Shown here piece after piece: positions 32,419 through 40,113 of a stretch of 64,000 bases of DNA; positions within the stretch are counted from its first letter, which is position 1; every line of letters starts with the position of its first letter. The notes under the pieces were generated by a model. That model was not told where the DNA came from. It ran no database searches and saw nothing but the letters and a program-made list of their open reading frames with translations. Source of the stretch: CAYVQF01 sp964454015 (GTDB lineage: Bacteria > Myxococcota_A > Bradymonadia > UBA4248); assembly GCA_964454015.1 (NCBI GenBank), contig CAYVQF010000003.1:62001-126000 (forward strand). Reading direction: 5' to 3'. The translations under genes and the position numbers were made by a program.

Positions 32419-33471
32419 ATGCGACGTAGTATTCTCATGATACTTTGCGGGCTCGGTGCCCTGTTTTTAGTTCTCGCGCTGGCAAGCGTCGGGTTTTATT
32501 TTTGGGCGTCCCGGGGGCTGTTGGCGCCGGAGGCGTTGACTCAGACCCGCCACTACCCGGCACCAGAGGTGGCACCGTCGCCAGTGATCACGGTAGTGAC
32601 CTGGAATATCGGCTACTTGTCGGGGATGACGAACAACCTGCCCCTGCGCCCTGCAGCGACATTCTATGAAGAGAACGCCCGCGCTGCCGTGGCCATGCTC
32701 GCATCCTTGGCGCCAGATATCCTGGCCTTGCAGGAGATCGATCTGGGCGCCGCGCGCTCCTATGATGTGGATCAGGTGGCGCTGTTGGCGGAGGGGCTCG
32801 GGTTGCCGCACGCGGCGGTGGCCGTCAACTGGGACAAACGCTATGTGCCCTTTCCCTACTGGCCACCCAAGGTGCACTTTGGGCGGATGCTCTCGGGACA
32901 GGCTGTCTTGAGTCGCTGGCCTGTGGTGAGTCATCAGCGGGTGGTGTTGCAGAAGCCGGCTGCTGCGCCGTTTTACTATCGCGCCTTCTACCTCGATCGT
33001 TTGGCCCAGGTGGTGATCCTCGAGGACGTCGCCGCGACTGACAAGCAGTGGTCCCGGATTGTGGTAATCAATGTGCACCTCGAAGCCTTCGATAGGGAGA
33101 CCCGTGAGGCTCAGGCCAAAGCGCTGCGGGAGATCATCGCGACCCATCGCGACCTGCCGCTGATCGTCCTCGGCGATTTCAACGCGCTGCCCGTGGACGC
33201 GACGCAGGTCACGGGCTTCAGCGATGAGCCCGAGGCCGATTTCGCCGGTGATCGGACCATGCACCTGCTGGCGGAGATCGCGGGCTTGGTCGAGGCGCTG
33301 CCCGGGGCGAGCGGTCCGGCGTCGTTCACTTTCCCGGCGGACGTGCCGACGCGGCGTTTGGATTACATTTTCTACTCGCCAGACCATTTTTCGGCGGTCG
33401 AGGCGCGGGTCATCACCGCCGCGGGCGTCGAGGCATCGGATCACTTGCCCGTGATGCTCAAGCTCCAGTGA
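32419..33471 (+). CDS. Membrane-anchored endonuclease/exonuclease/phosphatase-fold protein
   Basis: 350 residues from the ATG at 32419 (GGAGG upstream, tight spacing); the ATG at 32392 is an alternative. SILMILCGLGALFLVLALAS is a signal anchor, so the enzyme faces the periplasm. EEP motifs are complete: VVTWNIGYL (Asn), ILALQEIDLGAA (metal Glu), VVINVHLEAFDRETRE (His), LPLIVLGDFNALP (Asp/Asn), RRLDYIFYS and ASDHLPVMLKL (catalytic Asp-His). Members cut phosphodiester or phosphomonoester bonds in nucleic acids, sphingomyelin or inositol phosphates. An exported member could be a nuclease or a phospholipase/sphingomyelinase. The gene follows adenosine deaminase by 65 bp. Confidence 0.85.
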   Translation: MRRSILMILCGLGALFLVLALASVGFYFWASRGLLAPEALTQTRHYPAPEVAPSPVITVVTWNIGYLSGMTNNLPLRPAATFYEENARAAVAMLASLAPDILALQEIDLGAARSYDVDQVALLAEGLGLPHAAVAVNWDKRYVPFPYWPPKVHFGRMLSGQAVLSRWPVVSHQRVVLQKPAAAPFYYRAFYLDRLAQVVILEDVAATDKQWSRIVVINVHLEAFDRETREAQAKALREIIATHRDLPLIVLGDFNALPVDATQVTGFSDEPEADFAGDRTMHLLAEIAGLVEALPGASGPASFTFPADVPTRRLDYIFYSPDHFSAVEARVITAAGVEASDHLPVMLKLQ

Positions 33472-33511
33472 TTTCGATGGCGCTGCCTCGGAGGGCGCAG
33501 GGGGAGTGCCC

Positions 33512-34660
33512 ATGCGGATGCTCGTCGCTTGTGACGCTTTCAAGGGAGCTCTAACGGCACATGAGGCGTGCGCGGCGGTGGCCGCTGGGCTGGGCGCGGC
33601 CTGGCCGGGCTGTGACATCGACCTGATGCCGGTGGCCGATGGCGGTGAGGGGAGCCTGGGGGTGCTGGAGGCTGTCTTTGCGCGCCGCGAAGTGTTGGGC
33701 GTCATGGATGCCTGCGGTGCGCCGCTGCGGGCGGATGTGGGACTCGCGCCGGGAGAGGTCTTGGTGGAGTCGGCTCAGGCCGTGGGCTGGCAGGTGCCGG
33801 GCGCTCAGCCGTGGCGCTTTGGCAGTGCTGGGGTTGGGGTGATGGTGGCCCAGGCGGTGGACCTGTTGGGGGGCCAGGGGGTGGTGCATTTGGCTTTGGG
33901 CGGGAGCCGAACCGTGGATGGGGGCTTGGGTTTTTTGCAGGCCCTGGGGGCGCGGGCGCTGGACTGCGCGGGGAGGGACGTCGCGCCAGGCTTGACGGGG
34001 CTGCTGTCCTTGGCCGCTTTGGATGTGGCGCCGGCGTGGCAGCGCTTGGGTGGGGTGAGCCTGCGGGTGTGGTGCGATGTGCAGAGCCCTCTCCTTGGCG
34101 CGGGCGGTGCGGCTCTTTACATGGCGCAGAAGGGTTTGGATGACGTGGGGGTGCGCGCGGCGACGGCGGCCCTGGAGCGCTTTGCGGCCCTGGCGGAGGC
34201 GAAGTCTGGGGTGTCCGTGGGTGAGCGGCCGGGGGGAGGCGCTGCGGGGGGGCTCGGGGCGGCAGCGCTGCTTCTGGACGGAGCGTTGGTCAGCGGTGCC
34301 GACGAGGTGTTGCGCCGCGTGGATGCAGAAGAGAGAGTGCGGCGAGCGACGTGGGTGTGGGGCGGGGAAGGGCGGGTGGACGGCCAATCTGGCGCGGGGA
34401 AGGCGATGATGGCTTTGGCGCGGCTCTGTCGGCGCCAGGCGCGTCCGCTGGTGCTGTTCTGCGGCGAGGATGCTGGGGGGGAGGCGCTGTTGGCGGAGGG
34501 GGTGTGCGCCGTTTTTCCCATCGGGCCCGGGCCGAGGTCGCTGGATGTGGCCTTGTCGGCGACGCGCGGGGACTTGCAGCGGTGCGCGACCCAGGTGCTG
34601 CGGGTATTGAAATGGGGCTGCGGTGGTGCCAGCATTGAATCTTGCAACGGGGGCAGCTAG
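33512..34660 (+). CDS. glxK: Glycerate kinase
   Basis: 382 residues; ATG at 33512 with GGGGGAG 6 bases upstream. Glycerate 2-kinases of the GlxK/GarK family phosphorylate D-glycerate with ATP to 2-phosphoglycerate, joining glyoxylate and serine degradation to glycolysis. Matching features are the N-terminal CDAFKGALTAHEACAAVAAG, the glycine/acid motif PVADGGEGSLGVL, LALGGSRTVDGGLGFLQALG, the central PGGGAAGGLGAAAL and the C-terminal GEGRVDGQSGAGKA. The length is normal. It begins 40 bp after the EEP gene. The symbol reflects the family; garK is an equivalent name. Confidence 0.92.
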   Translation: MRMLVACDAFKGALTAHEACAAVAAGLGAAWPGCDIDLMPVADGGEGSLGVLEAVFARREVLGVMDACGAPLRADVGLAPGEVLVESAQAVGWQVPGAQPWRFGSAGVGVMVAQAVDLLGGQGVVHLALGGSRTVDGGLGFLQALGARALDCAGRDVAPGLTGLLSLAALDVAPAWQRLGGVSLRVWCDVQSPLLGAGGAALYMAQKGLDDVGVRAATAALERFAALAEAKSGVSVGERPGGGAAGGLGAAALLLDGALVSGADEVLRRVDAEERVRRATWVWGGEGRVDGQSGAGKAMMALARLCRRQARPLVLFCGEDAGGEALLAEGVCAVFPIGPGPRSLDVALSATRGDLQRCATQVLRVLKWGCGGASIESCNGGS

Positions 34661-34753
34661 ACTCGACGCGGATGAATGGCTCAGGTCTCTGGTGAGGCGT
34701 GAGTGGAGGTGGGTTCTGGGCGGAAGCAATGGCCGTGACTGATGAGGGAAGGG

Positions 34754-37700
34754 ATGCGTTGGAAATATCTTGACGTCTTAATCATGGTGGGGCTGGCCTG
34801 TGCGCTGGCGTTGAGTAGTGCCTGTGACGAAGAGAAAGAGGAGTGTAGGACCTCACGCGACTGCCCTGAGGGTCAGCGTTGTGTCAAGAAGCAGTGCAAG
34901 GCTTTTGACGACGAGACCTGCGAGGGCGACATTCCGGCCATTGGGGATCTGGTGCTGAATGAGATCCTCACGGCGCCGCGGACCGACGATGACACCAACT
35001 GTGATGGGGCGATGAGCACCACCCATGACGAGTTCATCGAGATCGTCAACACGTCGGATCGCGTGCTGTCCGTTCGTGGGGTGGAGATCCAGGTTGGCGA
35101 TAATTCGAAGCACACCCTGACGGGCTGCATCGAGCCAGGCCGGGGTATCGTGGTCTACGGCGGTGGCACGGCGATGTGTGATTTCGGCGAGACCCGCGCT
35201 TTCGTGGCGCGGACTTCTTTCCAGATGCCGAATAGCGGCGGCCGGGTCGCCCTGGTGCTCGGGACGGAGATCCTGGACATGGTCGAGACGCCATCGCTGT
35301 CGGGGACTTCCTATACCCGGAGTCCGGACTTCACGGGTAACTGGGTACGTCACTCGGACATCGTGCCCGAGCGCTTTTCCGTTGGCTTGTGTGCCAGTGG
35401 CGATGAGCTCAAGCTCGGCTGCAAGCCGCCATCGGGCTGCAATGATGGTATCCAGAATGGCGACGAGACCGACATCGATTGTGGTGGCGGGACCTGTGCG
35501 CCCTGTGACAGCGGCAAGAAATGCATCGCCGCCTCGGACTGTATGAGCGGTGACTGTGACACCGCCCAGGGCATCTGCGTGGGAACGGCATGCTCAGCCG
35601 TGCCCAGCATTGGGGTCTTGCGCATCAACGAAGTGCACTCGGCACCCAAGTCAGGAGAAGACGACACCAACTGCGACGGAACGATGAACACCACCCAGGA
35701 CGAGTTCATTGAAATCGTCAACAATGGCACGGAGTCGTTGCTGCTCAGTGGCGTTGAGATTTGGGTCAATGAGAACGTCAAGCACACCCTGAGCGGTTGT
35801 CTGCCGCCAGAGCGGGGGATCGTGGTCTATGGCGGCGGGCAGGCGATGTGCAACTTGGGCTCGACCCAGGCGGTGGTCTCGCAGCGCGCCTTCCAGATCG
35901 CCAACGCTGGCGCTGAAGTGTCCTTGCGTTTGAGCGGTGCGACCATCGATCGCGTCGAGGTGCCGGCCCTCTCCGGGGTGTCCTACACCCGCTTCCCCGA
36001 TTTCACTGGGGAGGTTTTCTTCAAACACAACGAAGTCAGCCAGGATCGCTTCTCCGTGGGGCGCTGTGTCAGTGGCGATGGCCTGCGCAAGGGCTGTGCC
36101 TTGCCACCCGGCTGTAACGACGGCATCCAGAACGGCACCGAGACCGACGTCGACTGTGGTGGCTCGTGTCCGCCCTGCGGCCAAGGCAAGATGTGTGAAC
36201 TCCCGGGCGATTGCCAGAGCGGCCAATGTGACGCCGATACCTACCTCTGCGTGGGCGCGGCCTGTGAGGTGGTGCCCCAAGAAGGCGATCTCCGCGTCAA
36301 TGAGGTGCACTCGGCGCCCATGGCCAACGTGGACGACACCAACTGTGATGGCATCTATTCGACGACCCACGATGAGTTCATCGAGATCGTCAACGTGACG
36401 GGGGAGAGTCTGAGCCTGGATGGGGTCGAGTTGCGGGTCAAAGGCGCCCTGAAACACACCTTCCAAGGCTGCTTGCCTGCTGGGCGCGGGATGGTGGTCT
36501 ACGGGGGAGGAGAGGCCAAGTGCAACTTAGGGGGCACCCTGGCCGTGGTGGCCGATGCCTCTTTGGTCTTGGCCAACACGGGGACTGAGGTGACGCTGGA
36601 GCGCAACGGTGATCTCCTCGACGGCGTCGTTGTGCCGTCTCTGTCTGGGGTCTCTTTTACCAGGGTGCCCGATTTCGTCGGCGATACCTTCATGAAACAC
36701 ACGGACGTCACGGATGAACGCTACTCCGTGGGTCGCTGTGCCAGCGGCGATGAGCTGCGCCTCGGCTGTGCGCCACCACCTGGCTGCAATGATGGGGTGC
36801 AGAACGGCGATGAGACCGACGTCGACTGTGGCGGCTCATGTGCCCCCTGTGAGACCGGGCAGAACTGTGAGATTCCAAACGATTGCCTCAGTGGTCAGTG
36901 TGACGGGAACGTCTGCGTCGGCATGGCCTGTACCGATGAGCCGGTGGAAGGCGAACTTCTGGTGAACGAGGTGCACCCGGCTCCCGCGACCGGGGACGAC
37001 ACCAACTGTGATGGGACCTACAACTTCCTCCAAGACGAATTCGTGGAGATCGTCAACAACACCGACAAGTCCCTCCTCTTGAGCAACGTTCAAGTCAAGA
37101 TCAACGGCGTCTCCAAGACGACCCTGGCGGGGTGTCTGGCGCCCAATCGGGGTATGGTGATCTACGGTGGCGGGACGGCCAACTGCAGCCTTGGGGATAC
37201 CCGAGCGGTGGTGTCGGCGGCTTCCTTCTCCATGACCAACACCACTCAGAACGTGGTCTCCCTCGAGCGGGGGACGCTCGTGTTGGATACGGTTGCCGTG
37301 CCGAGCATGGACAGCTCGCGCTCGTCCTACACCCGTTTCCCCGACTTCACCGGTGAGTGGGTGGCCCACGACAGCATCGTCCCAGAGCGCTACTCTGCGG
37401 GTCGCTGCGTCAGCGGCGCCTCGCTGGCCAAAGGCTGCCCGGCGCCGCCTACCTGTAACGATGGGATCCAGAATGGCTTTGAGACGGACGTCGACTGCGG
37501 TGGCGGGGTGTGCCCGGCTTGTTTGACCGGAGAAAAATGTGAGGAGAACACTGACTGCCAGAGCGGTACCTGCGATCCCGTGACCAAGCGCTGCACCGGG
37601 CCGGCCTGTGAGACCGTACCGGCGTCAGGCGTCTTGCGGATCAACGAAGTGCACCCGGCGCTTCAGGTCGGCGATGATACCAACTGTGATGGCACCTACA

Positions 37701-38839
37701 GCGCCACGGCCGACGAGTTCATCGAAATCGTCAACAACTCCAACCTGCCACTGCTCCTCAATGGGGTCGAGGTGAGGGTCAATGGGACCGTGCGGGCGAC
37801 CTTGTCGGGATGTTTGGCGCCTGAGCGCGGCATGGTCATCTACGGCGGTGGGACGGCCATGTGCAACCTCGGCGACACCCGGGCCGTCGTGGCATCATCT
37901 TCCTTCTCCATGACCAACACTGCCGCCAATGAAGTGCGCCTCGAGTTGGCTGGAGCGACCTTGGACCAGGTCACCGTGCCGAGCATGGACAGCTCGCGCG
38001 CTTCCTACACCCGCTTCCCCGACTTCACCGGTGAGTGGGTCCAGCACAACACCATCGTCGCGGAGCGCTATTCCGTGGGGCGCTGTGTCAGTGGCGCCGC
38101 CCTCAGCAAGGGCTGCGCCGCGCCGCCGTCCTGCTTTGACCAAATCAAGAACGGCGACGAGACGGACGTCGATTGCGGTGGCCCCCTGTGCGGACCCTGC
38201 GGCCTGGGCGATGATTGCTTGGTGAACACGGATTGCCAGAGCGGTACCTGTGACTCAGGCACCCAGACCTGCGTCGGTCCGGCCTGCTCGACCGTGCCTG
38301 GTGCCGGTGACTTCCGCGTCAACGAGGTCTTCCCGGCGCCAGCGACGACGGATGACACCAACTGTTCGGGTGCCTATCATGCGGACCACGACGAGTACGT
38401 CGAGGTGGTCAACACGACCACGGCGGACCTCCTCCTCACGGGGGTGCAGCTCCAAGTCGGCGGCGACACCAAGCACGTCTTCTCTGGCTGCCTCCCGGCA
38501 GGCCGCGGCATGATCATCTATGGTCGGGGCGCCTCGACGAACCCGGCGCCAGCGCCGGCTTGCGATTACCTGGGGACGACGGCCCTGTTGTCCTCGGAGA
38601 AGAACCTTGGCTTGGTCAACGGCTCCACCAATGTGGTGCGGCTCCAGACGAGCGCTGGTGTAGCCCTCGACGAGGTCGAGGTGCCACGGCTCGATCAGAC
38701 GCAACGCAGCTCCTACACGCGCTCGCCTGACTTCACGGGCAGCTTCATCAAGCACAACGAGCTTGGAGATCCTGCCAACCGCTACTCCGCTGGTCGGTGT
38801 ACCAATGGCGCGGCGCTGGTGCTGGGCGGCTGTCCGTGA
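34754..38839 (+). CDS. Giant lipoprotein with six lamin-tail-like repeats
   Basis: 1361 residues; ATG at 34754 with GAGG six bases upstream. The signal MVGLACALALSSAC ends in a lipobox Cys. A short Cys module (CRTSRDCPEGQRC) leads into six tandem units of 222-226 residues. Each unit opens with a strand of the LRVNEVH type, then DDTNCDG, DEFIEIVN, VYGGGxAMCNLG, a SYTRFPDFTG strand and RYSVGRC, as in lamin-tail (LTD) Ig-like domains. Units are joined by the disulfide linker CNDGIQNGDETDVDCGG. Each DTNCDG Cys probably pairs with the later GCL or MC Cys. It should be a surface-displayed binding or adhesion stalk. LTD proteins are often exported nuclease or phytase partners, but no enzyme is fused here. 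Confidence 0.85.
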   Translation: MRWKYLDVLIMVGLACALALSSACDEEKEECRTSRDCPEGQRCVKKQCKAFDDETCEGDIPAIGDLVLNEILTAPRTDDDTNCDGAMSTTHDEFIEIVNTSDRVLSVRGVEIQVGDNSKHTLTGCIEPGRGIVVYGGGTAMCDFGETRAFVARTSFQMPNSGGRVALVLGTEILDMVETPSLSGTSYTRSPDFTGNWVRHSDIVPERFSVGLCASGDELKLGCKPPSGCNDGIQNGDETDIDCGGGTCAPCDSGKKCIAASDCMSGDCDTAQGICVGTACSAVPSIGVLRINEVHSAPKSGEDDTNCDGTMNTTQDEFIEIVNNGTESLLLSGVEIWVNENVKHTLSGCLPPERGIVVYGGGQAMCNLGSTQAVVSQRAFQIANAGAEVSLRLSGATIDRVEVPALSGVSYTRFPDFTGEVFFKHNEVSQDRFSVGRCVSGDGLRKGCALPPGCNDGIQNGTETDVDCGGSCPPCGQGKMCELPGDCQSGQCDADTYLCVGAACEVVPQEGDLRVNEVHSAPMANVDDTNCDGIYSTTHDEFIEIVNVTGESLSLDGVELRVKGALKHTFQGCLPAGRGMVVYGGGEAKCNLGGTLAVVADASLVLANTGTEVTLERNGDLLDGVVVPSLSGVSFTRVPDFVGDTFMKHTDVTDERYSVGRCASGDELRLGCAPPPGCNDGVQNGDETDVDCGGSCAPCETGQNCEIPNDCLSGQCDGNVCVGMACTDEPVEGELLVNEVHPAPATGDDTNCDGTYNFLQDEFVEIVNNTDKSLLLSNVQVKINGVSKTTLAGCLAPNRGMVIYGGGTANCSLGDTRAVVSAASFSMTNTTQNVVSLERGTLVLDTVAVPSMDSSRSSYTRFPDFTGEWVAHDSIVPERYSAGRCVSGASLAKGCPAPPTCNDGIQNGFETDVDCGGGVCPACLTGEKCEENTDCQSGTCDPVTKRCTGPACETVPASGVLRINEVHPALQVGDDTNCDGTYSATADEFIEIVNNSNLPLLLNGVEVRVNGTVRATLSGCLAPERGMVIYGGGTAMCNLGDTRAVVASSSFSMTNTAANEVRLELAGATLDQVTVPSMDSSRASYTRFPDFTGEWVQHNTIVAERYSVGRCVSGAALSKGCAAPPSCFDQIKNGDETDVDCGGPLCGPCGLGDDCLVNTDCQSGTCDSGTQTCVGPACSTVPGAGDFRVNEVFPAPATTDDTNCSGAYHADHDEYVEVVNTTTADLLLTGVQLQVGGDTKHVFSGCLPAGRGMIIYGRGASTNPAPAPACDYLGTTALLSSEKNLGLVNGSTNVVRLQTSAGVALDEVEVPRLDQTQRSSYTRSPDFTGSFIKHNELGDPANRYSAGRCTNGAALVLGGCP
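34940..38839 (+). repeat. Six tandem lamin-tail-like units, 666-678 bp period
   Basis: The Asn codon of the NE(V/I) strand falls at 34958, 35627, 36299, 36965, 37643 and 38321, giving spacings of 669, 672, 666, 678 and 678 bp, all in frame. Units 4 and 5 are the most alike and share the string VPSMDSS. Unit 6 is the most divergent and has a Pro/Ala insertion near 38545. Confidence 0.85.
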
Positions 38840-38887
38840 TCCATGGTGAGGCTAGGCAGGACGTTGGTCATGCCGTAGGAATCTAAG

Positions 38888-38916
38888 GAGGCCCAACCGC
38901 CGACGGTTGTGGCCTC
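38888..38916 (+). terminator. Strong hairpin after the LTD lipoprotein
   Basis: GAGGCCCAACCG (38888-38899) pairs with CGGTTGTGGCCTC (38904-38916): two 6-bp stems separated by a small bulge, loop CCGA. TCGTCGTTTG follows rather than a pure T run. It lies 48 bases after the stop and 30 bases before the next gene, so it may reduce read-through or stabilise the upstream mRNA end. Confidence 0.6.
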
Positions 38917-38945
38917 TCGTCGTTTGAAATGTTTGCAGGTGGTGG

Positions 38946-40091
38946 ATGATGCAAAGTTTGGCCAAGTATCTCGTCATTGTTGTGGTATTTCTGAGCATGG
39001 CAGGGCTCGCAGGGGGCTGTGGTGAGGACACCACCTACGCACCGATCACGACCTGTCGCTGCAAGGTCGATGAGATGTGTATAGAGAGGCGCTGTGTCCC
39101 GAGCACCGGCCAGATCCTGGTGATGCCTGGCGCTGCACCTGAGGTGAGCTGTGTGCCCTCACCTGCGATGATCAATGAAGTGGCCCTGACCCGTGATGAC
39201 CAAGGTGCGTTCGTCGAGCTGCGTGGCAGCGCGGGGGCTGACCTCACAGGATATCTCCTGCGCGTCGCCGATGCCCAGGAGAGGCGCATCTTTTCGGCGA
39301 CGCTGGTAGGGAGGGTCGATGCACAGGGCCTTTGGCTGGCCGGGCTGAGCGCCGAAATGGGGGCCATCAGTGACCTCAATGTGTGGCTGGATGGCGTCGG
39401 GGAAGGCGGCAGCATGGAGCTACTCGATTGTCAGGGTTTAGCCCAGGATTACTTGCGTTTTGGCCGCGTCACGGGAGACCCTCTGCCGGCGCCCCTGCCG
39501 GTGGATGGCTTCAGCGTTGGCCGCTGCCCCAGTGCGGCCATCGGAGCCGCCGCCGTTTATCAGGACGACTTTCTCCTCGGCCAGCCCTCGCCGCGAGCCG
39601 AGAACGGGGATTCGGGGCAGCGGGCCCAGTGCCAAGACTGCCACAGCGAAGGGCTCGGCACTGTTTTCATCGATGAGGTCTTTTGCGGTTCGGAGCAGGA
39701 TGGGCCCTTCGTCGAGGTCTACGCGCCGGCAGGTACCTTGGCCAATTTGTGGCTCGAGGTCTGGGACGAGGGGCTCGTGGGTTGGCTCCCCTTGGCCGCG
39801 CTGGATGGCGAAGTCGATGCGGCACAGCGCTTGGTCGTGACGTTGAACGCCGGGGAGATCGCCTGTTCAGGCGGCGCTGTGCGCCTGGTGGGTTGTGGTG
39901 GGCTACTTTTCGACACCCTCGCCTGGGGCGCGTTGCAGCAGGCCTCACTCCTGGGTCTGGAGAGCGGAGAGCTGGGGCCGGTGCCCGCGGCGGGCCAGGC
40001 CCTCGTGCGCTGTGCCAATGATGAGGGGCGCTGGATCGAGGTGGTGGCGCCCAGCCCAGGCGCGGCGCACGTGTGTCACGACGAGACCTGA
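38946..40091 (+). CDS. Lipoprotein with divergent lamin-tail-like domains
   Basis: 381 residues from the ATG at 38946; the adjacent ATG at 38949 is equivalent. LVIVVVFLSMAGLAGGC is a lipoprotein signal. A Cys module follows (CRCKVDEMCIERRC). Two beta-sandwich regions come next: PAMINEVALTRDDQGAFVEL with DLTGYLLRVADAQERRIFS, and VFIDEVFCGSEQDGPFVEVY with ANLWLEVWDE. Both copy the opening strands of lamin-tail domains (NEV...FVEL/FIEI), each about 180 residues and poorly conserved. The gene lies directly after the six-repeat lipoprotein gene and probably arose from it or cooperates with it at the surface. Confidence 0.72.
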   Translation: MMQSLAKYLVIVVVFLSMAGLAGGCGEDTTYAPITTCRCKVDEMCIERRCVPSTGQILVMPGAAPEVSCVPSPAMINEVALTRDDQGAFVELRGSAGADLTGYLLRVADAQERRIFSATLVGRVDAQGLWLAGLSAEMGAISDLNVWLDGVGEGGSMELLDCQGLAQDYLRFGRVTGDPLPAPLPVDGFSVGRCPSAAIGAAAVYQDDFLLGQPSPRAENGDSGQRAQCQDCHSEGLGTVFIDEVFCGSEQDGPFVEVYAPAGTLANLWLEVWDEGLVGWLPLAALDGEVDAAQRLVVTLNAGEIACSGGAVRLVGCGGLLFDTLAWGALQQASLLGLESGELGPVPAAGQALVRCANDEGRWIEVVAPSPGAAHVCHDET

Positions 40092-40113
40092 GACTTCAAA
40101 GGGGTGAAGGCCC

